The notes under the pieces: model-generated
What the model was told of the DNA's origin: nothing
Seen by the model: only the letters and a program-made list of their open reading frames with translations
Database searches by the model: none
NCBI GenBank assembly: GCA_002423615.1
Contig: DIKO01000089.1
Location: 1 to 34,415 of the forward strand
Length of the DNA: 34,415 nt
DNA from: Desulfobacteraceae bacterium UBA5616
GTDB taxonomy: Bacteria; Desulfobacterota; Desulfobacteria; Desulfobacterales; UBA5616
Direction: 5' to 3'
Made by a program: the position numbers and the translations under genes
Shown here: piece after piece, positions 23,978-32,683 of the stretch
How positions within the stretch are numbered: the stretch's first letter is position 1
Layout of the letters: every line of letters starts with the position of its first letter

Positions 23978-25789
23978 ATGACGGGCGACAATCTATTTCA
24001 TCTTAAAGGAAACGGATCCTCCTTTTTTCTTCCCACCGGTATCGGGGAGATGAAGGCACTGGGTTGGGAAAAGCCCGATATTATCCTGGTCACGGGTGAC
24101 ACCTATATCGACAGCCCCTACATCGGTGTTGCCGTCATCGGCAGGGTCCTTTTAAACGCGGGGTATAAAACAGCCGTCATTCCTCAACCGGATATGTCTT
24201 CGGGAGCAGACATCACGCGCCTGGGAGAACCCCTGCTGTTCTGGGGAATTACCGGCGGCTCGGTGGACAGCCTGGTGGCAAACTACACCGCGGCCAAAAA
24301 AAGACGAAACACCGACGACTTCACCCCGGGGGGGGTGAATAATCGAAGACCGGACCGGGCCGTGATCCAGTATGCCAACCTCATCCGGCGGTATTTCAAG
24401 GACACCGTCCCTCTGGTTCTGGGAGGCATGGAGGCCAGCTTAAGAAGAATCGCCCATTACGATTTCTGGTCGAACAAAATCAGAAAATCCATCCTCCTGG
24501 ATGCCAAAGGGGATTTTCTGGTTTACGGCATGGGTGAAAAAACCGTGGTCCAACTGGCCCGGGCATTGAAAACCGGAAGCCCCTGTACGGGCATCCCGGG
24601 TTTATGTTTTCTCTCAAAGGATAAACCTCAGGATTACATCGAGCTTCCTTCATTCGAAGATGTCAGCGGCGACAAAAAAAAATTCATCGAAATGTTCGAC
24701 ATTTTCTACCGCAACAACGACCCCCTTTCCGCCGGGGGCCTGTTCCAGTCTTATGGCTCCAGATACCTCGTTCAAAATCCCCCATCGCCCGGTCTCTCCC
24801 AGGAGGAACTGGACGCCGTTCACGGCCTGGATTATCAGAGAGAAGTTCATCCCCATTACCAATCTTTGGGAGCCGTAAAGGCCATGGACACCATCCGGTT
24901 TTCCATCCCCACCCACAGGGGATGTTACGGCGAGTGTAATTTCTGCGCCATCGCCGTTCATCAGGGTAGGACCGTGTCCTGGAGGAGCGAAGCCTCCATC
25001 CTCAGGGAAGCCGAAGCCATCTCACGGTTGCCGGATTTTAAAGGCGTCATCACCGATGCCGGGGGGGCCACGGCCAACATGTACGGCTTTGAATGCCGCC
25101 TGAAACTTGAAAAAGGGGCCTGCGCGGACAAGCGGTGCCTTTACCCCGAGGTGTGCAGGGGGTTAAAGCCGGATCATGGAAAACTTTCGAACCTGCTCAA
25201 AAAATTAAGATCCACTCCGGGGGTAAGGCACGTGTTCACTGCATCAGGCATCCGACACGACCTGATCTTCGCGGACTTAAAAAATGGAATGGCCTATTTA
25301 ACGGAAGTTGTTTTTCATCATGTGTCGGGGCAGCTCAAAATTGCGCCGGAACATTGCGAAGAAGATATCCTTGCGCTCATGGGGAAACCCGCCATCAAAT
25401 CGCTGCTGGATTTTAAGAACGCCTTTGACGCCTTATCCAAAAAAGCCGGGAAAAAGCAGTTTCTCACCTATTATCTCATCGCGGCCCATCCGGGGTGCGG
25501 AATTTCCCACATGACCGCCCTGAAACGATTCACCCGGGAAAATCTCAAGATCAACCCGGAACAGGTGCAGATCTTTACCCCCACTCCTTCCACCTGGTCC
25601 TCGGTGATGTATCACACGGAAACAAATCCCTTTACCGGGGAAAAACTTTACGTTGAAAAAAGCGTCATCGGAAAGGAACGCCAGAAAAATCTGGTTGCCG
25701 GGAAGCCGGATTCGGCGAGGGTGGCACAGGGCATAAAACCCATGCCCGGGAACAAAGGAAGAAAACATCATGAATGGACAAAACCTTAG
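23978..25789 (+). CDS. ygiQ: YgiQ family radical SAM protein (UPF0313)
   Basis: A 603-residue radical SAM enzyme. The N-terminal domain has the UPF0313 sequences 'FFLPTGIGEMKALGW', 'DIILVTGDTYIDSPYIGVAV' and 'VLGGMEASLRRIAHYDFW'. The radical SAM cluster motif is C316-x3-C320-x2-C323 in 'CYGECNFC'. A cysteine-containing insert 'CADKRCLYPEVCRG' and the 'HVSGQLKIAPEH' and 'HPGC' segments characterise the family. The chemistry of YgiQ is not established. The ATG at 23978 was kept because the conserved sequence starts only 14 residues later, although its ribosome site is weak. The last 20 bases overlap ywbE. Confidence 0.92.
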   Translation: MTGDNLFHLKGNGSSFFLPTGIGEMKALGWEKPDIILVTGDTYIDSPYIGVAVIGRVLLNAGYKTAVIPQPDMSSGADITRLGEPLLFWGITGGSVDSLVANYTAAKKRRNTDDFTPGGVNNRRPDRAVIQYANLIRRYFKDTVPLVLGGMEASLRRIAHYDFWSNKIRKSILLDAKGDFLVYGMGEKTVVQLARALKTGSPCTGIPGLCFLSKDKPQDYIELPSFEDVSGDKKKFIEMFDIFYRNNDPLSAGGLFQSYGSRYLVQNPPSPGLSQEELDAVHGLDYQREVHPHYQSLGAVKAMDTIRFSIPTHRGCYGECNFCAIAVHQGRTVSWRSEASILREAEAISRLPDFKGVITDAGGATANMYGFECRLKLEKGACADKRCLYPEVCRGLKPDHGKLSNLLKKLRSTPGVRHVFTASGIRHDLIFADLKNGMAYLTEVVFHHVSGQLKIAPEHCEEDILALMGKPAIKSLLDFKNAFDALSKKAGKKQFLTYYLIAAHPGCGISHMTALKRFTRENLKINPEQVQIFTPTPSTWSSVMYHTETNPFTGEKLYVEKSVIGKERQKNLVAGKPDSARVAQGIKPMPGNKGRKHHEWTKP

Positions 25790-25967
25790 GGATATTCACG
25801 TCGGCGCTGAGGTGCTGATTGTCCTGAAAAAGGACCAGCGGACCGGAAAACTCACCCGGGGAATCATCAAGAATATCCTCACCAGATCATCGACCCATCC
25901 CCACGGCATCAAAGTCCGGCTGGAAGACGGCCAGGTGGGGAGGGTAAAGGAGATTTGCGGCCCATAA
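25770..25967 (+). CDS. ywbE: YwbE family small protein
   Basis: A 65-residue protein matching the YwbE family almost end to end: 'RDIHVGAEVLIVLKKDQRTG', 'KLTRGIIKNILTRS', 'HPHGIKVRLEDGQVGRV'. It looks like a small basic barrel and is probably a nucleic-acid or ribosome-associated protein, though the function is uncharacterised. AAAGGAAG precedes the ATG, which lies inside the end of ygiQ, so expression is coupled to it. This ywbE-ygiQ pairing and the divergent TPR gene suggest a housekeeping setting rather than a mobile one. Confidence 0.9.
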   Translation: MNGQNLRDIHVGAEVLIVLKKDQRTGKLTRGIIKNILTRSSTHPHGIKVRLEDGQVGRVKEICGP

Positions 25968-25992
25968 CCATGGATTTGAAAGAGAGGAAATC

Positions 25993-26624
25993 ATGCCGGA
26001 CTATATCGATACTCTGAATTCACATTACGGGGCCCGGGATTTGATGACCCGTATTTTTTCCGCACTTGAAAGCACCGGGGCGGATGTCGACAATCTGACG
26101 ATAGACAGCCTGGGTCCCATGGAAGAACTGCATGTCGGCGGCCGGATGGCCACTCTTGAACTGGGCCGTCTGGCACAGATTGATGAAAATACGCAGGTGA
26201 TCGACGTGGGATGCGGAATCGGCGGACCTGCCAGGACGCTTGCCCATCATTTCGGATGCAGGGTAACGGGAGTCGATCTGACCGAGGAATTCTGCAGGGC
26301 CGCGGAAACGCTCACGAAAAAAACCGGTTTGTCGGACAGGGTCGATATCCATTTCTGAAATCCGCCGGTTTTGAACCCATCCTGTGGGAAGACATAACCC
26401 GGGAAATCTCCGAATTACAGGGCCGGATCGTTGGACGGATCCTGAAAACCGGGTGGCCGCCCTTGAATCCCGGCATTCTTCTCGGACCCCGGTTTCAGGA
26501 CATGGCGATCAATCTGATGAAAAATCTTGAAGAGGACCGTTTGAGGGTGGTTCGGGCCATTTTAGGGATCACAGGGTTTAAACGTAAGCCTAATATTACC
26601 CCCCTTGGGGCAGCTGAATTTTAA
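25993..26624 (+). pseudogene. Class I SAM methyltransferase with internal deletion
   Basis: The first frame (25993-26358) encodes 121 residues of a UbiE/sarcosine-dimethylglycine-type methyltransferase. It includes 'ELHVGGRMATLELGRLAQ' and the SAM-binding motif I 'VIDVGCGIGGPARTL', and ends at TGA just after 'DRVDIHF'. A second frame resumes at about 26355 with 'LKSAGFEPILWEDITREI', which is the C-terminal part of the same family, and runs to 26624. The central part, with the post-motif and substrate helices (roughly 70-100 codons by family size), is missing, and the join is out of frame. AGAGAGGAA precedes the ATG. The gene is almost certainly inactive. It ends at the edge of the defence locus and overlaps the convergent brxA stop by four bases. 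Confidence 0.85.
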
Positions 26625-27391
26625 CCCTCCATAGTTAACTGGTCCAGTTTCAACAACTCGTCCTCAAAACCATTATAAATCACGAATATCCGACGATTGT
26701 GTTGAGAAACGAAACTGCCTGTCATGTTGGGTAGCTGGAATGGGAAAAACGCCGGATTATTAATCAACATACCCACGGTTCCGCATCCCTCCGGAGTAGC
26801 ATGAAGGGCTGCCTCAATTAGTAATGCGACAAGATTTTGATCAGTTATGTTTACAGGAGCCAGCTTCTGATAATGCCCCTTGATTCCCATGTCAATGAGG
26901 AACCCCCATACCACGAAGGTGCGAATCACGCGCCGAACGCTTCTTTCCACTGTTGATCGCTCGCCCATGCCTTCGAAACATCGCAGACGGATTTGATGTT
27001 GTGTAATAACTTCCTGAAGATTTAACAATCTACCTACTTGTTCGGCCACTCGATGCCAAAATGGATATGCAGCCGTCGTCACGGCCCAATGGAGGACTGG
27101 CCTCATATCCTTTCCAATTTTTTGGGCAAGCGATAGAGCATTATTCCGAAATGCAATAAGTTCTCGATCGGGTGATACCCAACATTTCATGATCTGTGTG
27201 ACGGCCTTGGTATAGGTTTTTTCACCCCGTTCGCCATAGCCTCCGCTTTCCAAACGTTCACAAATGAATGCATCTAGTTGTTTGCGGATTTCTTTTGGAG
27301 ACGTGCAATTGATCAGCATATCCAAGGCATAGTCGTACCATTCCATGCGAACGACCTGTTTGATGCCAATGGCTTCGTGTCTTTTGCCCAT
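26621..27391 (-). CDS. brxA: BrxA-like protein of a BREX locus
   Basis: A 256-residue helical protein without a signal peptide. The pattern (an N-terminal helix bundle, a central 'HWAVTTAAYPFWHRVAEQVG' segment, then 'ERSTVERSVRRVIRTFVVWG') resembles the DUF1819/BrxA family, a DNA-binding helical protein of BREX systems. The similarity is at the level of pattern, and the assignment leans on the gene following pglZ, as brxA does in BREX type 3. The ATG at 27391 overlaps the pglZ stop as TGATG; a GTG one codon earlier shares the same AAAGGAGG site. The sequence is visibly richer in A/T than pglZ. Confidence 0.6.
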   Translation of the reverse strand: MGKRHEAIGIKQVVRMEWYDYALDMLINCTSPKEIRKQLDAFICERLESGGYGERGEKTYTKAVTQIMKCWVSPDRELIAFRNNALSLAQKIGKDMRPVLHWAVTTAAYPFWHRVAEQVGRLLNLQEVITQHQIRLRCFEGMGERSTVERSVRRVIRTFVVWGFLIDMGIKGHYQKLAPVNITDQNLVALLIEAALHATPEGCGTVGMLINNPAFFPFQLPNMTGSFVSQHNRRIFVIYNGFEDELLKLDQLTMEG

Positions 27392-29199
27392 CACCGTGTC
27401 CTCCTTTCAAACTTCACAAGGGGCACGATGACTTCTTCGATGGCTACACCGCCGTGACATATGATGGCATCTCCCGGGTTCACAAATGCGTCGTGGCCAC
27501 CGGCCACCAGAGGGAAATAATCTGCTGGCAATCCAACCGGCTGCCACTCGTGGGCAAACGGGAAGGCACCAGCCACCTGTGCGCGGAGTTCCGGCGTGGG
27601 GTAGACACGAACACGCTCTCCGCGAGTTTCGGCAATTACCCCTTCAGAGGGGCGGCCTTTACCGTCGCATTGGATGTTGCCGTGATCGGCCGTCAGCCAG
27701 ACTTCATAGCCGTATTCCAGCAGTTGGTCGACCAGAGCGGCCAGATACCCACCCTGGCACCACTGCTTGATCTGGTTGTGCATCCCGGCCGAGCCGAGTT
27801 GCATGCCGTGCATGATCTTGTCCACTTTATCCACCACCAGCCCCACCACCTTGGTCTTCCCGGGGTGGATTGCGGAGTCGAGGACGCCCGCAGCATCGCC
27901 GTCGCCGAGGCCGCGCTGGTAAGCGACATCCAACCGGGACAGACCATGGCCTTCCCAGAACTGATCCAAGGCCAGGCCGTCAACCACAATCAACGCGGCA
28001 CGGCTGCTACCGGAGTCCTCGATATCCCGGGCCAGGCGACGCGGCACATGGTGCAACATGGCCGGATTGGTCGGCGGCAGGTTGATCAGGCTGGAGTAGT
28101 GGCCAGCGAGCCAACCGGCAAAGGTCGTATTCAGTGCATCGCCGATTTCCCTGAGCCGGGTCTGATACTCTGTGTTGTTGCCGCAATGGACCAGGGAAGA
28201 GAGTTCGGCCCATTTCAGCGCGAAGGTGGTCCAGTCCGAGTACCGTGCTTCCGCAGTGGGCAATTCTTTCTCGACAAGGGCAAACAGGCGGGAAATCCGC
28301 AGCTCGTCATCGTCCATGCCGGAGGTGGCAATGCCACTTCGAACCCAGGACCCGGCGTCCACTTCAATGCCACTATCCTCGACAGGGGTCAGTTTCCCCT
28401 CCAGGAACAAGTTGTCGATGTAGACCTTGATGTCCTGATGGTCGAACGGCAGGCGATCAGGGCCGGGATACTTAAGGCCGTATTCCGGCGAATCTTCCCG
28501 CACCTGATTGGCGCTGCCGAACCTGGAGAGAAAGAGCGGCCAGCGTTCCTGCAAGAAGGCGAAGAAGGCTTCATCGTCCGGTAGGATTTCAGAGAGCGGC
28601 CAGGCCTTGAACCCATCATGGCCATTGAGAACCTGGATGAGCCGCTCGGCTAATATCAGTGGAATCTGGAGCTTGCCGTAGTGCAGACGGAGCAATGCGC
28701 GAAGCAGTTCCACCTCGTTGGCAATAAGCTCGGCAGCAATGCCGAACACATGACGGAGAATGAAATCCTTGGTAACGTTGTCGCCCATGCGATCCGGCGG
28801 CGACTTGTGCTGAGCCTCAAATAGCGCGTCCAGCAGACTCCGGTCGATCTTCTCGATGACCGGGTAGCTCAGATTGGGGAAGAGATCCCCCAGGTTGAAC
28901 GACAGTTTGCGGCCCGCCTGGAGCAGGTCGTAAGGCAGGGATTCCAGTTCCGCATCTTGCAAGCGGAGGACCACCACCAGATCGGTGTGCTCACCCTGGT
29001 CCCATATCGAACGGTACTTGGACTCATAGGCGTATCTGAATTCGACCGGATCACTGAACTCGATAAGGTCGAAGCCACGCCCGCGAAGCTCCAATGCCAG
29101 CTTTTCCTCGGTCAGCAGGCAATCCGGGTCCGCGACCAGGGTCAGCTTGCTGACGTTGGGTACAAAGTCAATCAGGATGGCGTCTCGCCAACTACTCAT
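27391..29199 (-). CDS. pglZ: PglZ-like phosphatase-superfamily protein of BREX type 3
   Basis: A 602-residue protein of the alkaline-phosphatase superfamily. The first metal-site aspartate is D407 in 'IVVDGLALDQ', and the second-site residues are D505 and H506 in 'LTADHGN'. The C-terminal 'GGHDAF' and 'HGGVAIEEVIVPLVKFE' and the 'VVGLVVDKVDKIMHGM' segment are typical of the BREX-3 PglZ. Missing is the usual 'PTLTSVSRQALF'-type segment that carries the Ser/Thr nucleophile. 'DGLALDQ' runs straight into 'FWEGHGLSRLDVAYQRG', which normally lies some 60 residues later. The shortened length agrees with an in-frame deletion, so catalysis is doubtful. It overlaps dprA by four bases and brxA by three. 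Confidence 0.82.
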   Translation of the reverse strand: MSSWRDAILIDFVPNVSKLTLVADPDCLLTEEKLALELRGRGFDLIEFSDPVEFRYAYESKYRSIWDQGEHTDLVVVLRLQDAELESLPYDLLQAGRKLSFNLGDLFPNLSYPVIEKIDRSLLDALFEAQHKSPPDRMGDNVTKDFILRHVFGIAAELIANEVELLRALLRLHYGKLQIPLILAERLIQVLNGHDGFKAWPLSEILPDDEAFFAFLQERWPLFLSRFGSANQVREDSPEYGLKYPGPDRLPFDHQDIKVYIDNLFLEGKLTPVEDSGIEVDAGSWVRSGIATSGMDDDELRISRLFALVEKELPTAEARYSDWTTFALKWAELSSLVHCGNNTEYQTRLREIGDALNTTFAGWLAGHYSSLINLPPTNPAMLHHVPRRLARDIEDSGSSRAALIVVDGLALDQFWEGHGLSRLDVAYQRGLGDGDAAGVLDSAIHPGKTKVVGLVVDKVDKIMHGMQLGSAGMHNQIKQWCQGGYLAALVDQLLEYGYEVWLTADHGNIQCDGKGRPSEGVIAETRGERVRVYPTPELRAQVAGAFPFAHEWQPVGLPADYFPLVAGGHDAFVNPGDAIICHGGVAIEEVIVPLVKFERRTR

Positions 29200-30608
29200 A
29201 TATCTTTTCCATGATCATTATTTTGAATCACTTTTTGAAAAAGATCGCGCTGTTTAACGACATAACGAACCGGCTTTTGGAGTTTTATTAAACGATCTTC
29301 ATCAACCAATCGCTGCAGCCATATCTTGGTTTGGGCTTTTGACACATCCAGCGCAGCGGCAATATTAGCTTCTTTCATTGGCTTTTTCAGGAGCTGTAAA
29401 ATTATCTCCCTAACAACCGAAAAAAGAGCATCCGCCGGGTTGAATTTCCTTTGTTCTGATACATTTACATTATCGAGGTTACCATATCGACCTTGTATCA
29501 TCGACAACGAATTCTCGGACACCTTTAAAACTGGCGATGTCGATCCATTCGCAATATAATTAATTGATTTATTATCAGTCATACCAAGTTGGGTGACTGT
29601 CGATTCTTGAACGCTATTATCTGGAAAGAGGAAATCCATATTTTTCGCCAACGATGGTGCAATCTCCGGGGTCACTTCGAACACGGCCTCTAATGCATCT
29701 ACATCTTTTGGATCCGGCCAGGGGAGAGCCCCTTTTTTGCGCAAGGCATCCAAGCCGGGGGAAGGCTCACTCGTTAATCGCACGTAGACAGGAACCAGCC
29801 GCAGTTTGTCAATTTGTTCAACTGCACCTGCCCAGGTGCCACCTTTCTTTAAATCAGAGTTCACCACCAGTGCTGCATCAGCCAAGGCATAAATCAATTT
29901 GTTGCGTTGCATGGCATTGCCCACATTGAAACCTGCGCTGGGGTCATAAGGCGTGAGCAGCACCAATTGGCCATCAAGCAGGAAATTTCGATTTTCACGT
30001 TTCATCGAAGTTTTTTCAAGATTTTCCGCGAGAACGCCGATAACCTTGCCGCCATCTTCCAACGCACCTCGCATGGCCGCCTGGTCGATACCTCTAGCAC
30101 CACCAGAGACAATATTCCTGCGTGCCTTAGCGGCGAGTCGACCAACCGCCATTGTGAATTCGATTAAAGTATCGTCTACATGGCGCGATCCGACCACGGC
30201 GAGACCGCCGCTTTCCATCAAATTATGGTCACCGCAACCGTAAAGCACCGCAGGCGCGTCTTCCCGCAACCGAACCTTCAGGCGCTTGGGGTATTCCGCA
30301 TCAGCACGGCTGACCACCCAGATAGCGCGTGTTTGCCATCGCTCGATAGCTTGGCTCAATTGAAATCCCCGACCCAACAAACGTTGCAGGCGGGTTTCAT
30401 CAATGACAGGGTTGCAAGCGCGAAGCAGTTCCGTGGCATCCTGAGAAAAAAGATCAGCCGGCTCGTGCTGTATTTCACGCAGGTGACGCGCCAATCGCTT
30501 GTATTCTCCTGGTGTCAGGATATCCGGGGATGAGGAACCTCGCCCCACTATTAATGGCGCGGTGAGCAGCAGAATTGCCTGGGTATTTGATGAGATGACC
30601 GGTATCAT
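29196..30608 (-). CDS. DprA/Smf-like Rossmann-fold protein with C-terminal winged helix
   Basis: A 470-residue protein. The start was set at the ATG at 30608, which overlaps the RecQ-like gene stop as ATGA. The N-terminal helical region contains 'LLGRGFQLSQAIERW', and the DprA Rossmann fold (about residues 110-320) has 'LAVVGSRHVDDTLIEF', 'IVSGGARGIDQAAMRGAL', 'GQLVLLTPYDPSAGFNVG' and 'RNKLIYALADAALVVNSD'. After a 100-residue linker, a winged helix ends the protein ('KEANIAAALDVSKAQTKIWL'). DprA loads RecA on single-stranded DNA, and divergent DprA-like proteins occur in defence loci as possible nucleotide or DNA-end sensors. No competence genes are near, so a defence role with the RecQ-PRTase is more likely. 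Confidence 0.82.
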   Translation of the reverse strand: MIPVISSNTQAILLLTAPLIVGRGSSSPDILTPGEYKRLARHLREIQHEPADLFSQDATELLRACNPVIDETRLQRLLGRGFQLSQAIERWQTRAIWVVSRADAEYPKRLKVRLREDAPAVLYGCGDHNLMESGGLAVVGSRHVDDTLIEFTMAVGRLAAKARRNIVSGGARGIDQAAMRGALEDGGKVIGVLAENLEKTSMKRENRNFLLDGQLVLLTPYDPSAGFNVGNAMQRNKLIYALADAALVVNSDLKKGGTWAGAVEQIDKLRLVPVYVRLTSEPSPGLDALRKKGALPWPDPKDVDALEAVFEVTPEIAPSLAKNMDFLFPDNSVQESTVTQLGMTDNKSINYIANGSTSPVLKVSENSLSMIQGRYGNLDNVNVSEQRKFNPADALFSVVREIILQLLKKPMKEANIAAALDVSKAQTKIWLQRLVDEDRLIKLQKPVRYVVKQRDLFQKVIQNNDHGKDI

Positions 30609-32683
30609 TGATCGTGCCCCGCTTGTGCGAGTGCCATTGGCCAAACCGCGCCGCTGCCGTTAAGGCGTAAGAGCCATGCGGACACTGTCAGCGTCCAGCG
30701 CGAGTCTACCATGTCGTCGATCAATAATACCGGTCCAGGAGCAACCGGTCGGTGCTTGATGGCGAGCGAACCATCGATGTTCAGCGCTTGTTGGATGCTG
30801 TTTGCCATCGTTTTCTGCTCTGGTCTGTTGTCTGTTTTGATAAGCACCATCTCGAACGGCAAATTTAAGCCGGCAGCCAAACGCTTCGTGAAATCGGGCA
30901 CAAGGCTTGGGTGACGCAGGGAGGGTACGCAGGTCACCCAAGTCGGTGCCGGTTGTGGATTCCACTCATGAATCATCTTAATGCAGGCGGTAACCAAATC
31001 ATCGGCAAAATGGTGGTCGTGGTATTTTCCCTTTCGCACGTGACCACCCCATCCGGCATCTCCCCAAATGCACAGGGCTTTTCCGGGCTTTGCCTGCAGG
31101 TGTTCGGGTATTTTTCCACGTATTTGGTATTGTGGCATTCCGCCGGCAGGCCACTGCAGTCGGGGGATGATCGGAAGATTGGTACGGCGCAGAAAAACGG
31201 TCGCTTCCCCAACAAGTTCAGAATTAACTCGTGTTGGGAACGGGGCCAGGGCAGGAGGAGTGACAATGGTCGGATCGCCGTCGAGAGCACGAATGAGAAA
31301 ATCCATGTGCTCCCCAAATTGCAGGCTGACATACTCCTGCATCTGCCGGTGCTCGTCCCGTCGTAATGCAGTGAGTCGTTCCGCACGCTCCCAGAAGGCT
31401 TCGCTTAGGGTGGCGGCGGTGAGCTGCCATTTGCTTCCCTGTTTGGCGATGGGTGCGGGCGATTCAAGCGAGAGCAGGGCGATTGCCTTCTCGATACGCC
31501 CTTTGCTGAGATTCAGCCGGCCCAATAAAGAAGGAACTGACAACCCGTCAGGTGCCTCCTCAAGTGCACCCAGAACATCAGATACTTCCTGCCGTGTCGG
31601 GAAAGCGCTTCGGATAAACCACTCATTTATGTCCGACTCTTCTTCACCACTCAGCAAGACGCCGTAGGCTGAGTCCAAGGCACGACCCGCACGTCCTACC
31701 TGCTGGTAGTAGGCCACGACAGAACCCGGCATCTGGTAATGAATCACGAATGCAAGATCCGGCTTGTCATAACCCATCCCCAGGGCCGTTGTTGCGACGA
31801 GTGCCTTGACCTGATTATTGAGTAACGCTTGCTCAAGTCCTTCCCGGCGATCACCTGTTTCCCCCGTGTAGGCTTCGACATTGAAGCCCCGGGATTTCAG
31901 CCAATCGGCAACTTGGTTCGCATCACGAACGGTAAGTGTGTATATGATGCCGTTCCCCTGTAGTATCGAAAGCTGCTCTGCCAACCATGCCAATCGTTCA
32001 GCCTGACCCGGTAAGCGTATGGCTTGAAGCGTCAACGAGGAACGGTTTAGATCACCGCGTGATACTTCCAGTCCAGGTCCCAGAATAGCAACAAGATCCT
32101 CCATCACGCGGTTGTTCGCGGTCGCTGTGGTGGCAAGAAATCGCAGATTGGGAGGTAAAGTCCTGGCTATCCGCTCTATCAACCGATAATGGGGGCGGAA
32201 ATCGTGGCCCCAGTCTGAAATACAGTGAGCTTCATCGATCACCAATAGCGAGATTTGGTCAGCGATGCCGGCCAGCGCCTGGGTGCGGAACCGCTCGTTT
32301 GCCAACCGCTCCGGTGAGATCAACAGGATGTCGATCTCATTACGAACGAGTCTGGTTTCAATTTCAGTCCATTCATCTTGGTTGTCCGAGTTTATGGTAG
32401 CGGCCCGCACCCCCATTCGCTCTGCCGCCGCGATCTGGTTTCGCATCAGTGCGAGCAATGGAGAAATCAGGAGCGTCGGGCCTTTTCCTTCCTCACGCAG
32501 TAATTTGGTAGCAATGAAATAGACGAAACTTTTTCCCCAGCCAGTTTTTTGCACAACCAGCAAACGGCCCCGGCCTTCAATAATATGTCGAATTGCCTCA
32601 TCTTGCCCTTCCCGGAAAACCGCATCCGGTCTGCTTGTACCCACGCGCAAGAGGTGCAATGCCCGGTCATGTATATAGATCAT
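30605..32683 (-). CDS. RecQ-like DNA helicase fused to a phosphoribosyltransferase domain
   Basis: A 692-residue protein. The superfamily 2 helicase core has the upstream glutamine region ('FREGQDEAI'), Walker A 'KTGWGKS' (46-52), DEAH (150-153) in 'VIDEAHCISDWGHDFRPHY', 'TATA' and the arginine-finger motif 'YYQQVGRAGR'. A winged-helix segment follows ('GLSVPSLLGRLNLSKGRIEK'), but the four zinc cysteines of standard RecQ are absent. The last 200 residues form a phosphoribosyltransferase-like domain with 'VTCVPSLRHPSLV' and the PRPP loop 'VLLIDDMVDSRWTL'. The fusion suggests helicase activity coupled to nucleotide chemistry or sensing. AAGGAG precedes the ATG. The start lies 17 bases inside the SNF2-type gene and the stop overlaps dprA. 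Confidence 0.85.
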   Translation of the reverse strand: MIYIHDRALHLLRVGTSRPDAVFREGQDEAIRHIIEGRGRLLVVQKTGWGKSFVYFIATKLLREEGKGPTLLISPLLALMRNQIAAAERMGVRAATINSDNQDEWTEIETRLVRNEIDILLISPERLANERFRTQALAGIADQISLLVIDEAHCISDWGHDFRPHYRLIERIARTLPPNLRFLATTATANNRVMEDLVAILGPGLEVSRGDLNRSSLTLQAIRLPGQAERLAWLAEQLSILQGNGIIYTLTVRDANQVADWLKSRGFNVEAYTGETGDRREGLEQALLNNQVKALVATTALGMGYDKPDLAFVIHYQMPGSVVAYYQQVGRAGRALDSAYGVLLSGEEESDINEWFIRSAFPTRQEVSDVLGALEEAPDGLSVPSLLGRLNLSKGRIEKAIALLSLESPAPIAKQGSKWQLTAATLSEAFWERAERLTALRRDEHRQMQEYVSLQFGEHMDFLIRALDGDPTIVTPPALAPFPTRVNSELVGEATVFLRRTNLPIIPRLQWPAGGMPQYQIRGKIPEHLQAKPGKALCIWGDAGWGGHVRKGKYHDHHFADDLVTACIKMIHEWNPQPAPTWVTCVPSLRHPSLVPDFTKRLAAGLNLPFEMVLIKTDNRPEQKTMANSIQQALNIDGSLAIKHRPVAPGPVLLIDDMVDSRWTLTVSAWLLRLNGSGAVWPMALAQAGHDQ

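Noticed and set aside
24324..24335. An eight-G run in ygiQ as a possible frameshift site
   Set aside because: The family sequence 'FTPGG' continues in frame on both sides, so the run is correct as read.
26605..26640. An attachment site or terminator at the defence-locus border (CCCCTTGGGG and TTAAC/GTTAA)
   Set aside because: The stems are only four or five bases, there is no T-run, and no second copy was found at another border within the window.
27454..28584. A 376-codon plus-strand ORF opposite pglZ
   Set aside because: It mirrors the codon bias of pglZ and shows no domain; pglZ on the other strand is clearly the real gene.
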